From positions 19,236,931 through 19,300,930 of the forward strand of contig CAIIXF020000003.1 of the NCBI GenBank assembly GCA_903813345.2: a stretch of 64,000 bases of DNA, in the 5' to 3' direction. Made by a program: the position numbers and the translations under genes. This DNA comes from Owenia fusiformis (lineage: Eukaryota; Annelida; Polychaeta; Sabellida; Oweniidae). Below the pieces are notes generated by a model. The model saw nothing but the letters and a program-made list of their open reading frames with translations, did not search any database and was not told the origin of the DNA. Shown here one piece after another: positions 26,001 through 37,392 of this stretch (position 1 is its first letter; each line of letters starts with the position of its first letter).

Positions 26001-28877
26001 GAGGCATGACAAAATGTCACATTTACATTAAAAATAATCCATCAAATCCAAACATGCATTTCAACTTACCAGGCTACATTTGTGGCTTTCTGTTGATCTA
26101 TGAAATTTGCTAAAATCAAATAAAAATCAATTTATCAACAGTATCGGTGTTAATGTTAGTTTCACTCATATCAGAAAGGTAAGTCCAGGTATGAATGGAG
26201 AATATCATAAAACATTAAAACCTGTAAAGTGAACTCTGTAAAGTGTAAATGAAAAACTTCTCCAACTGCAATGCCTCTATATTAAGTACATTTTTTGATG
26301 TTCCATAAATATACAAGTTTCTGTACATGTTAGTCATTATAGTACTAAATATACAAACCATCATCATTATGTCTTTTCAAAATACTTTTTAGAGGGACGC
26401 TGAGATTCATAAATTAGGAGATCAATTACAAACAATTATGCATTATTATACATCAGGAAAGGTTCATCCATTCTAGTCACTTACCAAAATACACGATGAC
26501 AGGAATTACACTCAAATGGCAGGAAATCTAAAAGCACATAAAAATGAATAAGAACATAACAACAACTACTTAGTCTTTAACACTTTACTAGCAATCTAGG
26601 TTTCTAGAGATACAGGGTGAGCCAAAAAAAGGTTTTGTAACATGGTCATAAATTCTTGACCATTTGGATTAGACCAATGAAACTTGAGGGAATAATAGAT
26701 AAAAAACATTTGCACCCCCTAGAAAATGAGAAAAATCATGAAACATTGGTATATTTTGACCAATTTTGGTCTGAATTGTGAAAATAAAAATTTTGCACCA
26801 ACTTGAGAAATAAACTGTGAAGAACACTGTAAAGGTTCATTTCATATTACTCTAGTGTACCTTCAGATTTCTATTTAATTTTGAATAAGGACTCATTGAA
26901 GCTAAAAGTGCCTGCTTGAATATACAGTAAAACCTGTCTAATCCGAACACCCATGGGACCAGCCAAAAGCGTTCAAATTGGCAGGTGTTCAAATTTCGAG
27001 GATGTTGTTAATCGGGGGGGGGGGGGAAATATATGCTATATATGTTATGCTTTATTTATATTTTGAACAATTTCATCATTTTAATAAAAATAACTCTTAT
27101 ATTTTGGCAAAAACTTTGTAATACACAGTGAAAGTATATGATAGTCTCGTACGAAATCTTATGCTTATCAAATGGCTTATCCCATATTATGATTATATAG
27201 CTTAACTTTTGCTTGAAAAAGTCCTTCATTGTTGTTTGTTTCTTGGCACTTTTTGCATTAGCAATATTTGAGTAGATATCCTCTTCAAGTAAAAAGAATT
27301 TTTCATGATTTCATTCGAGATGATGTATAATCCTTCAAAATATCAAGGGCATTCAGGATGTCAGATATACACCTTTTTAGGAGACATTTTAGTGATAGGA
27401 TATTACGAAGTTGGATTTTTTCTCTTTCTCGTGATATAATCTTGTCTGCAAATGTCTTCTGTGTTGTCTTTGTGATTATAAAACATTTACTGATTGAATT
27501 TTAGCTATCATAACAGACCCATGGGATATAAAACATCTAAGACCTGTTCATAATCCAAATCAAAAACATCCAGTTAATTTACAATAAGGATAAACCAATT
27601 ATCTCCCAGATTCTCACCTTTCTCTTAATCCAAATCAAAATCATCCAGGTAATTTCCAATAATGATCAATTATCTTTTTGATTCACACCTTTCTCTTAAT
27701 CCAAACATAAAACATTCAGTTCTTTTCTAATAGGATAAACCAATTAACTCCTGTATTCACACCTTTCCATAACATCCTGTTGTTTTCCACAAATTAGGGA
27801 TGTCACTGAGACTAAATAGGTTAATAAGGACAATATTGGTTCTTTGATTACATTGTATATGTAAAGATAAATAACAACTATAACATTGACTCAATATGTG
27901 GGTTTAATTGAAATGTCCAGACAGTTGATTTCTGATAAAAAATGTTCAAATTAGACAGGTCACTTTTTCAAATCTGGTTGTTCACTGTTCAAATTAGGAG
28001 GTGCTCAGATTTCAAGGTTTCTTTAACATGGGAGTCAATGGGAGGAAAAAATGGGACCGAAAAAAGTGTTCAAATTGGAAGGTGTTCGGATTAGTCAGGT
28101 GTTCAGATATACAGGTTCTATGTACAGTAAAATCTGTTTATTTGAATATCTTTCTGATCCAAACATTTCTCAATTCTCAGGCCTAATTTTGTAATCTCCC
28201 ATAGACTCCCTGCTAAAGAACCCTTGAAATGTGAACACTTGCTATCCAAACACTTTTGGCCTATCTCCCATCATCCTCCGATCACAGGGCTTCAAAATCC
28301 AGAATATATTCTTTCTTTTTACCCCCTGCGATAAGCAGTTAGCATTTCCCCGATTAAGAACTTGCAATTTGATTGGCTGTCTCAACACTGCGACAGAAAT
28401 CATGTATAAGTCATTGTGCATAATGAGATTGCGTGATTCAGTTCAATCGGGTGCTTCCAAATTGGTTATAGCAGGGGGAGGAAGGAGGTATGGATTCTGG
28501 ATACCTTCTTAGGAGGATGATCTCCCATTATCTGGGTAAGTGCACAACCACTGAGTTACATGACTGGCTGAATTCTAAGAAAGATAGATATAAACCATTA
28601 CTGTACATAGAGTATGCATCATTTTTTGATCACTTTCAAAGAAAGTTTGGATCCCTATTTATAAAAGAACCCATCTATTAAGAACTCTTGAGGGTTTAGA
28701 GTAGATTTTTTGCTGTTTGTAATCTGGTGTAAATTGATGTTCATGTCCATGCTTTTCACTAAAGACATTGCATTATAAATTAACAAAGAAAATGTTTTTA
28801 GAGCATAATTATTATACATTACCTAGTTGCTGACATGAAGTGAAATCACAATGCTTTCCTATATCCAACTCTGCCAT
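23094..28877 (-). CDS. ZFAND1: ZFAND1, AN1-type zinc finger protein 1 (8 exons, complete)
   Basis: CDS exons in transcript order: 28,823-28,877; 26,485-26,527; 26,070-26,109; 25,629-25,756; 25,242-25,339; 24,611-24,807; 23,884-23,964; 23,094-23,258. All junctions are GT..AG, all phases agree, and the sum is 807 nt, a 268-residue protein like human ZFAND1. It starts MAELDIGKHC, close to the human start. First AN1 finger: C10, C15, C25, C28, C33, H36, H42, C44. Second: C64, C69, C79, C82, C87, H90, H96, C98. The conserved GDKGLPPDERIYFRVLLP block and the C-terminal KLRLFD...LILEY segment form the ubiquitin-like part. In mammals ZFAND1 brings p97/VCP and the proteasome to arsenite-induced stress granules; the same role here is by homology. 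It lies head to head with TONSL. Confidence 0.95.
24455..24540 (-). pseudogene. Partial duplicate of ZFAND1 exon 6
   Basis: This copies the 3' 86 bp of ZFAND1 exon 6 (24,611-24,696) plus its donor and the following intron bases (CACTTATTGATCA), about 155 bp downstream in the gene. It differs by very few bases, so it is recent or a haplotype/assembly effect. Its donor (AAG|GTAAGC) fits consensus better than that of the full exon (AAG|GTTAGC). If spliced in at the available AG just upstream after exon 6, it would hit a TGA within about seven codons, so it is probably a non-functional relic or a poison exon. Confidence 0.8.
25805..25935 (-). repeat. Dispersed repeat fragment in ZFAND1 intron 3
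   Basis: Same family as 5,935-6,055 (AAGGCATTAACATGCAAAAT, then CACCACCTGCCATTTGTTAC). It lies in the intron directly upstream of exon 4. Confidence 0.65.
26925..28122. mobile_element. pogo/Tigger-like non-autonomous element in ZFAND1 intron 1
   Basis: The left end CAGTAAAACCTGTCTAATCC with GAACACCC, and at the right GGTGTTCGGATTAGTCAGG...CAGGTTCTATG, form inverted termini flanked by TA. They resemble the terminal repeats of pogo/Tigger transposons (CAG..AACCTGTCTAATCCG). An internal array at 27,550-27,780 repeats AATCCAAATCAAAA...CATCCAG units of about 85 bp three times. A second related terminus starts at 28,125. No transposase. Confidence 0.65.
28823..28877 (-). CDS. ZFAND1: ZFAND1 exon 1 (start codon)
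   Basis: Short first coding exon: 18 codons plus one base, then GTAATG. It is far (2.3 kb) from exon 2 and too short to be caught as an open frame. The MAELDIGKHC start and the first two Cys ligands of finger 1 identify it. Confidence 0.9.
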
Positions 28878-28946
28878 CTACAACAGAATATGATAGATAC
28901 ATGTTCATCAGTAAAGTGTAGAGAAGTAAAACAAAGTGAAATGTTA

Positions 28947-29110
28947 AATCTTTATAGCTCAAGTGGTAGAGCATCAGATTTAGATCTGGGGGTTGTTGGT
29001 TCAATTCCCACATAGGGCGAATTGAATGAAGCACACTTTCTTTCTTCCTTATATCTGGCTTGTTACACTATGCTCAGCATCCACCCCCCCCTCCCCCCAA
29101 GGAGTCACCA
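28947..29110 (+). repeat. tRNA-derived SINE
   Basis: The head TATAGCTCAAGTGGTAGAGC (A box) and GGTTCAATTCC (B box) lie about 45 bases apart. A Lys-tRNA-like anticodon arm region (CATCAGATTTAGATCTGG) has an abnormal loop. The tail GAATTGAATGAAGCACAC and ATATCTGGCTTGT matches the body of the SINE array at 34.9-35.76 kb, so this is a SINE and not a tRNA gene. Confidence 0.7.
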
Positions 29111-29233
29111 TTGGGTTGTTACAACAATACTATGAGGAACCAAATAAGTTTTGAGTGTCTTACACATATCTTTTTGTATTATCATTCTAAATTCTAAATC
29201 AGAGACTTTTTTGAAAATACAGGTTGTATTTTG

Positions 29234-29854
29234 TAGGGATGTCACGGTTTCCTGATATTGTCCCCTCCCTCTGGACTTTGGTCTCGGGATGGGATGGGAC
29301 GACCCCCGTGTACCAAGGATTTTGGTCCATGCTCAGGATATACCATTTCTCCTGTATATGACCCTAAAACTTCCCAAAGGCACAGTAAACATGATATAGA
29401 CTAGAATTTTCTTTCATATTAACAATTTATCTGCTGGTTATGTCCTAGCTTGCGTATATGCCATCTAGTGGCAATTACTATATAAGTGATTATATTAGTG
29501 AAAATTCAGGAAAGAACATGTAGTTTTATCGATAACAGTGTTTCCCTTTGAAATATGCTTTATTTAAACAATAACAAAGAACTCCATCGGCAAGAGAACT
29601 AACAACTTAAAATCAATGTCAGATAACAAGTTTTTGTGCAACATGTGCACTGTGCAGCCTCTTGAGACGTTCAAAAGATCCGCGCTACGTGAGCATAATC
29701 GGAAGTAGACGAAATAATGTAAGTTGTTGAAATTATTATTAAGTTATTAACTATTTTTTGGTTATGTCCCGTCCTGAATGTCCAGTCCCAAAATGGATAA
29801 TACCCGACAATTTCTCATCCCCTCCTGAAATATTTTCGTCTGATGACATCCCTA
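29234..29854. mobile_element. hAT-like MITE, 621 bp, 8-bp TSD
   Basis: Ends TAGGGATGTCA and TGACATCCCTA are inverted repeats. GTATTTTG is duplicated exactly outside them (29,226-29,233 and 29,855-29,862). An 8-bp duplication with TAGGG-type ends is typical of hAT transposons. It sits in the ZFAND1-TONSL intergenic region. Confidence 0.88.
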
Positions 29855-30766
29855 GTATTTTGAGAGTCGCAACTTTTTTAGATTTGGCAGAATGTCTAGG
29901 ATGATGATTAGAGTCGATTGTAGCAAAATTTATATATATGGATAGTGTCGAAAATGTTTGACATTTGAAAGAAAAATGTTCACAGTTCACTTTCGGTTAA
30001 TATATTAGTCTACTCTATTATCGCCCACCTCACACATTTGTGCCATTTCTTGGCCATTCACGACACTGTATGTGACTTGCTATGATTTAATTTTATCATG
30101 CATTCAAAATTTAATAACCCAATATAGTAGTGGCGTTTCTTACCACGATATATCTTAGAAAAATTGAATAATCAGGATAAACTTACTTTAATTTTTACTG
30201 CTTCGGGAGCAACGATTTATCAATTTTCTATATTTAATAATATTGTAACTTTAGTGTTTAATTGTAATAATATAAACTTTTCATAATAAAACATTCAATT
30301 GCTCAATTGTTTGAGATGAATAACAATACACGATACAATAGTCATACATAAGAAATAGACGGAATAGTTTGAAATTCAAATAAAGACTGCTCTCTTCAGA
30401 AAAGCTCACTGCAGCTGAAAGGCTGATACGACCGCGATAAACTTTTTGCCAACCGATCAACATAAATTAATTTTTCTGACGCTACGAGTATTTCAGATGT
30501 AACTAGAGTATATCAATGTATTTAATACAGTCTCCATTCAAAAGAAGATTCGATGATGAAGTATATCAAATGTAAATGACTGGCTGCGCAGAATAACCTA
30601 GAAGAGATCGAGATAAACTTTGCAACGGTTGACAGCTGCAGTTGGTCCAAGCGGGAATTTGAAGTCAGGATGAAATCCTAGAATTATTTAATGAGTTACA
30701 TTTGTACAGTATTAGGGACATTTATTTTAAAATTTTACAACTGTGATTTTTATCTCACGAGATACA

Positions 30767-33700
30767 ATGAATCCCAGCCAAATGAAAGAGCTCGAACGTA
30801 AGTACAACTCCAGTAGGCCTGATTTACAAATTCCCGGGAAAAATTGCAACTTTTTAATTTTTTAATTTCTCTTGAGGGTCTCTCTTGGTCTTCCAGGACA
30901 GGTGTTTTTACACCATATGTTATCATCAGAAACTGCTTGATCTAAGTAAACGCACTGTATAAGTAGTAGAGATGTCACGGAACAAAAAAAATCGGAAAGG
31001 TTCGGTTGGTCGGTTCGGAACATTTTGCTTCGGAACGGAACAATTTCGGAATGGTTCGGAACAGACTGTGTGTATAAGATTAAAATAAGTTGATCATCTA
31101 GGTTTATTTGGAAGCGAAAAGCTCTTCAAAACTCTTCAATGAGAAGGTGTGAAAAGAATGAACCTCTTTTAGTGCAAAATATTGAAAGAAAAATGCTGTT
31201 TTGTGGCGATGTAAGGGCCAAAAGTTGTAAAAGGGTAAAATGTTCTCGTTCCGGAACCGAACCGAAATTCTCAATTTGTGTTCTGTGTTCCGTTCCGAGG
31301 GCATAATTCCGCGGATCGGAACAAAATCGGGTATCCGTTACACCTCTAATAAGTAGGGGTCCCACGATACATTATGAAACGATGCGATACGTATCTCGAT
31401 AATCAGGTCACGATACGAGCAACAATACGATACATAATAGTGTAGTTGAACCGAGGGGGGGTGCAACACTGACATAGCTGAGGTTGAGTTGAAAGTCTGA
31501 CATTTGATTCAGATGCAGCATAGAAACTATATAACTATCTGCTGTATAGTAGGCCTTACTCGAGTCTCTAGCCAAATAACTTGGCTAGAAGACATCGCAT
31601 GTGGACCTCCGTGCACTAGTGAAAACGTTGATTCTGGATTAAGGTGACTGTTAACTTAATCAATTTTCAGAAAAAATTGAAAATTTCACAATCTTGAAAT
31701 TTTCAAACTCTTCCTGAGAAGTCGTTTTTATTATTTCACATATCGCTTGTGCACTGTAATCATAACAAAGACATCAAAGAACAACAAAAAACTTTAGTTT
31801 GAGAAAAAAAGTGCCGTTTAAAGAATTTGAGAAGATTTTTTTCTAGGAGTAGCCCGTGAAAAACCGCTGATTCAAAATATCTGAACATTTCAGAAAATAT
31901 ACTTCAAACATATATCAAAAACGAAGGAGCAACGGAAATTTGAAAAATTACCCGATAAAAAAATTGGGATCAAAATAAGGAAAAAAGTACACTTCTCAAA
32001 TGTTTTTTTCTATTTTTTTTAATTTGTATGAGAGATTTCAAAATTCTAAAGCTCCTTCCATTTTGGGCTATATTAAAGGGATGTTTCAGAAAAATTAGAA
32101 AAAAAAAATGTTCAGGGACCTTTGCCGTGCTACTCTTTTTGTCAATTTTTCTGTCACATTTTCAGAGGACTCAAATTCCCATTCCAAAATGTTTACTGTT
32201 TCTATTTGCATTACCACAGTGAGCCTGGTTATATAAATGATAAGTGGAACTAAAAAATTGAGAGAAAATCCAACCAAAAGATAGTTAATTTTGATGGTCA
32301 GATTATACTCAAATGCCATGTGCTTCCTGGTTTCGGCCATCTTGGATTTTTTGATTAAGTTATAAGTTACCTTAAGATTTTTTTAGATGTTATTCTAGAA
32401 ATTATAATGAGAATATTCCATCAAATAGAATGCAAACGAATACTTTCCTTTGTGAGATATTGCATGCTTTCGTCTAAACTTAAAATCATTTGGTCTGCCA
32501 TTTATAAAAACATCTGTTGAGGTGGATCTTTATCTCGCTTTAGCGAAAAACAAAATGGCCGTTTTTACCGAAGGATCTTTTCCAAAATATTGCGGGTTTG
32601 TAGAAAAAACCGGGTACCGGGTAGTAAATCCTCCATGCTGGGTTCAAACTTGGTACCCGGTACCCGGTCGAAAAAACTGGGTACCCAAAAAACGAAAAAT
32701 ACTTAGATCATTATAAAACGTGTAAGATTTGTTTTGAATATACAAAAATGTATGTAACTTCCTTCAAAATTGAGCTAGAAGCTTCAAATAAAAAGCATTT
32801 TAAGGTTCTTTTCTTCCTCTATCATCATGGTCATATTTTCATAAGTTATGGGGTGGGGTGCGATCACCTATGACATTGTAAGACGTAACAATTTACACTT
32901 CAGTGGACGTTGGGCTAACTTAAATTATGATTAATAATCAAAATCTTACACGTTGCATCATGTAAATTAACACACGTCACCTCTCTGCTAAAGTAACGAT
33001 AGCTATTTACAGATTTAAATCATAATCAAAACTTCACGTACCAACATACGAAAAATTTCGAACGGAATGCGTGACATATACGTGATTCGCGTGAAAAGTC
33101 CGAACGGATTGCGTACGTTTTTTTGGTGTTCGTATTTTTGCTGTATCGGCGAACTGTTTTAGAATTTTTTCTACAGAAATATTTTTGCTTGACAATTAAC
33201 AGGTAAAATGCGTATTTGTGTGACATTTTCTGGCGTGACTTCAAATTCTTCAGCAAATGCGTGACAAATACGCAAATTGCGGGACAGTTGACAGGCCTAA
33301 TAACCGATGAAAATATGACCGAGATGATAGAGGAAGAAAAGAGCCTTAAAATGCTTTTCATTTGAAGCTTCTGGCTCAATTTTGAGGGAAGTTACATACA
33401 TTTTTCTATATTCAAAACAAATCTTACACGTTTTCTAATGATCTAATTAGTTGTATATTCATATTTTTCGTTTTTTGGGTACCCGGTTTTTTTGACCGGG
33501 TACCAAGTATGAACCCAGCATGGAGGATTTACTACCTGGTACCCGGTACCCGGTTTTTTCTACAAACCCAAAAGATTGCTCTTAGAAAAGACTAAATAAA
33601 AGACGATGTAGATAGTCATATGGACTAAGACTACAGGGTGTCAAATGGCGTTGTGCCCCCTATCCCCAGCATAAACTAGAAGTGGTACACATGCATACTA

Positions 33701-36700
33701 TATACCATTGGAAAGAGCATTTAATTGTTCTTAGAGTGTGAAAAGATGAAGATGGATGATAGAAAATAATACATTATTTGAACCAACTTTTAAAAGAGAG
33801 TTTGACCATCCCCCGCAGCTTTAAACGGCTGCCAGTCAGGCTGGATATCAAGTTAAAAGGGCATTGAAAAGAGCAATGTCTTGAGCAGAGATCTCAATAC
33901 TTTTTGAGGTTCTCCTGGAGGGTATCTATGGAATATCTGTTCTCTACAGCTTCAACTTCCATAAGTAGCTCTGTTTTATCCATTAATATGGGCTCAATTT
34001 GAACTGAAGCATTTAAGTCAGAGTTGTTGCTCGGGTATTCACCAATACCAAAAAGGTCTATGCAGGAATTTTTAAGAATCAATAAAAATAGCACTATACT
34101 GGTGCATTTCAAATGCTTATGAAACTTTGTAGCAATACCTGACCCTGGTCATCTAGGGTTCATTTTATCCAGAATTGAATGCTCTTTCTAATGATACATA
34201 TAATGTATGTGTACTTCTCCTAGTTAATGCTGTGGAAGGGGGGCACAACGCCATTTGACACCCTGTACATACTAAGTTCAATGAAGGTATGTTTATTACA
34301 TTTGAGTTAATTCATAGCAACAGTCTACAGGGGATAGCGTTAAAAGCAATAAAACAAACAGGGCTTGACGATAGAGTTAAGGCCACACTCTGTGACCGAA
34401 GAATAAGGTAAAGTAGGCCTAGTCAGCATTTGCAATTTTTTGAATCCGGCTGTGCTTTCCTTTTACTGAGGAACATTCCAAAGTACTACAGTAGATTTTC
34501 TATTGGGGGATATTAGGATATCACAATATTTGATGCTTACACGGCCATAATTCTATCAATTACACTTTCAAAAAGTTTCAATTTCTAGTCTCGGGTCAAC
34601 ATTAATACTCCGAACGTAAATATTGTTCGGTTTTTTATTAGATTTACCAATATTAGTAACACGTTCTATCCAATAAAATCGCGGGACCCCTACACTGTAG
34701 ATAGCAAGTTAAATAGCACTCGATAGCAAAAAATAGAATCTTAGCGACCAAAGTAGATATGAATTCTTGTATCTGAACCTAAATGTTCAGCTGAATTGTC
34801 ATTATTCAGCTTGTTTATGCCACAATCGCACCCCCCCTGACTGAAAACCGAAATTTTTTTGCCGATCATGCCCCCCCCCCCCCCTGGCTGAAAGCTGGCT
34901 ACGCCCCTGTCCTGGGTTCGATTCTTCCACAGGCATTGAATTTAGCATGGAGCCTTTCATGTCCAGTATCTGGTTTGTTATACTACAGCTCCCTAGAGGT
35001 ACAGGGCATCCTCTTTCAGGGAAATGGTGTAATCACCCTCAATAGCAAATTGCTACTCCAGGCTCCAGCCCAGCTATAGTGGCTAGCCCCTATTGGCTCA
35101 GCGGTAGAGCGTCAATCTATGGAGCGGATGGTCCTCCAGTGTTCGATTCTGGCATTGGGCATTGAATTTAGCACACTCCCTTTCATGTCCAATATCTGGC
35201 TTGTTTTTTCTACAGCTCCTTGGAGGCAGCCTCAGGTCATTTCATTGTTGTCAGAAATGGGATTTGTTCATGTTGATATTCAGGAATATGACAGGCCATC
35301 CCTCTTCAGGGGGATAGTGTAATGACCCTCAATAGCAAGTTGCTTCTCTAGTCCAGCTATAGTGGCTAGCCCCTATTGGCTCAGCGGTAGAGCGTCAATC
35401 TATGGAGCGGAAGGTCCTGGGTTCGATTCCCACATTGGGCATTGAATTTAGCACACTCCCTTTCATGTTCAGTATCTGGCTTGTTTTTCTACAGCTCCTT
35501 GGAGGCAGCCTCAGGTCATTACATTGTTGTCAGATATGGGATTTGTCCATGTCGATATTCAGGGCTACGACAGGCCATCCCTCTTCAGGGGGATAGTGTA
35601 ATGACCCTCAATAGCAGGTTGGTTCTCTGGTCCAGCTATAGTGGCTAGCCCCTATTTGCTCAGCAGTAGAGCGTCAATCTATGGAGCGGAAGGTCCTGGG
35701 CTCGATTCCCACATTGAGCATTGAAATAACCACACTTCTTTCATGTCCAATATCTGGCATGTCAGAGTCAAGGTGAAACACCATGCAATAAACTTTTAAA
35801 GAAGTTATTGAGCTTATTAGCTGATTTTACAAAAAATGAACATGAGCTTTTTACAATCCCAGTTAAATACCTGTACTAATCAATTTTTTTCAGGGCTGAA
35901 GAAAGATAAGAGGAAAGCTGAGCAGAGAAATGACTATCGGGAAATGGCAAAACTCTGCAATGTCATTGGAGAATTCTTGATGCGTCATGGTGAGTGCATT
36001 AACTCAAAATAGCTTTATCGACTTTTTATGATCATAATTTGAGGTGAATCATTTTAAATGAAATGGTACACTGCCTGTTTAATTAAGGTAAATAAATATC
36101 TTGTTCGTTGGGATTTGCTACTCAGTGTAGTTGCTATTTTTATGTCAAATATATTATAGTGTCCAACTTCTTTGAGGACGGTGTTTGGCAGTCAGTGTCT
36201 GTAACAAATGGCAGTTTGCATCATTAACAAATGGCAGGTGGTGACATTTTGCATGTTAATACCTTTTCTCATTTTGCACCAGAAAATAACATGTGAATGT
36301 ATAGCAATTTTCTTTTATTGTTTTCTTGAATCATCACTTTACACATAATACGACCTTTATTGACATTTTAGGATCATAATTTGAGTCGAACCACTTTAAA
36401 TGATGTGATAGCTAATATATTTTAAGTTTTGATATAATAACTGCCTGTTTTATTAAGGTGAATATCAAGATGCAGTTGATGAACACAAACAGGAACTTCA
36501 TCTGAGTGAATCACTCGAGGATGTCATAGGATCTGCCGTAGCCAATAGGAAAATAGGAGAATGCTTCTGCGAAATGAATGAATATAAAAATGCTCTCAAA
36601 TTTCAAAGACGACATTTAGAGCTTGCGGAAAGCTGCACGGACAATGTTGAGATTCAGAGAGCTTGGGCGACAATTGGAAGAACATTTTTAAATCAAAGCG

Positions 36701-37392
36701 AGGCTCTTCGGGAAAGTGATGATGAACGCTCCCAGAATGCATTGCGGAAGTCTGAGGAGTCATTTATGAAGAGCCTTGAGTATTGTCAGCGTTTGAAAAC
36801 ATCTATTCCTGTCCCTGAATATACTGAGATGAAAGTTAGGCTTCTTTTGAACCTTGGTGAGTTTTCACTATTTTCCCCTTTGTTAGTTTCATTCAGCTAA
36901 GTTGTCAATTCAGTTCAATTTCATCTTTATATAAAGTATTGCATCCAAAATAGACTGAGGGTCTAGGTACATAACATGCGGGAATATCATCCCTATATCT
37001 AGGGTGTGGGTTGGATATATTCTGTATCTATCCCGCTATTGCAGATGTTCAGGAAATACAGGGTGTATCCATTCCAGCCCTGCTCCACAATTTAATAATG
37101 ATATTTCAATATTGATTTTAAAAAAAAAAAACATTTAAATTTTCACAATGTTTTTTGAAAAAACTTTTAAAGAGGGCAATGGGTGGGGGGTTGTTAAAGT
37201 TGAATTTCCACACCTCCCTGTTTCACATATACTCATCATGAGAAATCATGGCCTTCTATTAGCTTCTTTCTTTACTCAGCTTTTGAAGTGATCTACTTCA
37301 ATGTAAATTGATGTTTTAGGACTTGTCCATGACAGCAAAGATGACATTCATACCTGCTACCAGTATATCAAACAAGCAATATCTCTGGCAGA
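30767..37392 (+). CDS. TONSL: TONSL (Tonsoku-like), N-terminal exons 1-4, rest not found
   Basis: Coding exons: 30,767-30,797; 35,894-35,989; 36,458-36,856; 37,320-37,392, all GT..AG with matching phases (1, 1, 1, then 2). The joined product starts MNPSQMKELERLKK and covers about 199 residues. It aligns with the TPR region of TONSL/NFKBIL2: a GEYQDAVDEHKQEL repeat, a conserved RAWATIGRTFLNQ, then TEMKVRLLLNLGL. TONSL with MMS22L binds unmethylated H4K20 on new chromatin and loads RAD51 at stressed replication forks; that role is from the family. Vertebrate TONSL is about 1,380 residues with ankyrin and leucine-rich repeats. None of that was found on the plus strand to 64 kb, so either intron 4 is very large and contains the minus-strand Death-domain genes, or the gene is broken here. 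Confidence 0.9.
30967..31348. mobile_element. hAT-like MITE, 382 bp, TSD ATAAGTAG
   Basis: In TONSL intron 1. Ends TAGAGATGTCACGGAAC and CCGTTACACCTCTA form inverted repeats. ATAAGTAG is present on both sides (30,959-30,966 and 31,349-31,356). The interior is rich in GGTTCGGAAC-like words on both arms. The short open frames inside are not genes. Confidence 0.88.
32593..33570. mobile_element. Foldback element with GGGTACCCGG-rich arms
   Basis: The left arm GGGTTTGTAGAAAAAACCGG and the right arm ending CCGGTTTTTTCTACAAACCC are inverted. The arms extend about 280 bp (to TATGACC / GGTCATAT). They contain ACCCGGTACCCGG palindromes and a piece shared with 1,290-1,400. Centre 32,880-33,300 is non-coding. 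Confidence 0.75.
33634..34265. mobile_element. TA-flanked mariner-like MITE, 632 bp
   Basis: Ends CAGGGTGTCAAATGGCGTTG and the reverse complement at the right; TA on both sides (33,632-33,633 and 34,266-34,267). A 72-codon minus-strand frame inside has no recognised domain. Confidence 0.8.
34820..34905. repeat. Fragment of the 1,145 family
   Basis: CCCCCCCTGACTGAAAAC and GCTGGCTACGCCCCTG are the inverse of the left half of the element at 1,145-1,422. Confidence 0.6.
34910..35760 (+). repeat. Tandem array of tRNA-derived SINE units (~279 bp)
   Basis: tRNA-like heads at 35,086-35,160, 35,369-35,440 and 35,648-35,719 each carry TTGGCTCAGCGGTAGAGCG or a near copy (A box); copies 2 and 3 have a good B box (GGTTCGATTCC or GGCTCGATTCC), copy 1 a weaker one. 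The spacing is about 280 bp. Each is followed by GCATTGAATTTAGCACACTC or a variant, then ATATCTGGC. A partial unit precedes the first. The D and T arms are kept. Most of the acceptor stem and the anticodon stem do not pair, so these are SINE heads and not functional tRNA genes. The array lies at the 3' end of TONSL intron 1, just before exon 2. Confidence 0.8.
35894..35989 (+). CDS. TONSL: TONSL exon 2
   Basis: Acceptor TTTTTTTCAG, donor CATG|GTGAG. The frame follows exon 1 with an Arg codon formed across the junction. It encodes the start of the first TPR helix pair (REMAKLCNVIGEFLMRHG). Confidence 0.88.
36187..36262 (+). repeat. Dispersed repeat fragment in TONSL intron 2
   Basis: CAGGTGGTGACATTTTGCAT and GTTAATACCTTTT are the inverse of 5,935-5,990. 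Same family as 25.8 and 58.1 kb. Confidence 0.6.
36458..36856 (+). CDS. TONSL: TONSL exon 3 (TPR core)
   Basis: A single 399-nt exon encoding about 133 residues, including the diagnostic RAWATIGRTFLNQSEAL stretch and the end of the NLG-motif repeat. It opens with GGTGAATATCAAGATG after a TATTAAG acceptor and ends AACCTTG|GTGAG. Confidence 0.93.
37320..37392 (+). CDS. TONSL: TONSL exon 4
   Basis: GLVHDSKDDIHTCYQYIKQA and ISLAE continue the TPR where human TONSL has an NDYFRKSIFLAEQ-like segment. The exon ends in phase 2 at GA|GTAAGT, so a further exon is required. Confidence 0.85.

Larger units (their letters stand above)
28878..30766. promoter_or_regulatory. Head-to-head intergenic region ZFAND1 / TONSL
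   Basis: 1.9 kb between the two start codons, so any promoter for both genes should lie here. A SINE (about 28,947-29,110) and a hAT-like MITE (29,234-29,854) occupy much of it, leaving 29,860-30,766 as the more gene-like part. I could not place a TATA box or transcription start. Confidence 0.5.
31354..34692. mobile_element. 3.3-kb hAT-like element hosting two nested elements
   Basis: The left end TAGGGGTCCCACGATAC and right end CGGGACCCCTA are inverted. CACTGTA flanks both sides once the MITE at 30,967 is mentally removed, suggesting an 8-bp duplication with one change. Subterminal ACGATAC words recur at the left, as in hAT elements. It carries the foldback at 32,593-33,570 and the MITE at 33,634-34,265. 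No intact transposase seen. Confidence 0.6.

Noticed and set aside
28947-29020. Lys-like tRNA gene
   Set aside because: Anticodon loop is abnormal and the downstream body matches the SINE array.
33894-34112. 72-codon minus-strand frame starting with a hydrophobic stretch
   Set aside because: Lies wholly inside a TA-flanked MITE; signal-peptide look is likely chance.
35086-35719. Three tRNA genes
   Set aside because: A and B boxes and D/T arms are good, but only three acceptor base pairs form and the anticodon stem fails; shared body sequence shows SINE units.
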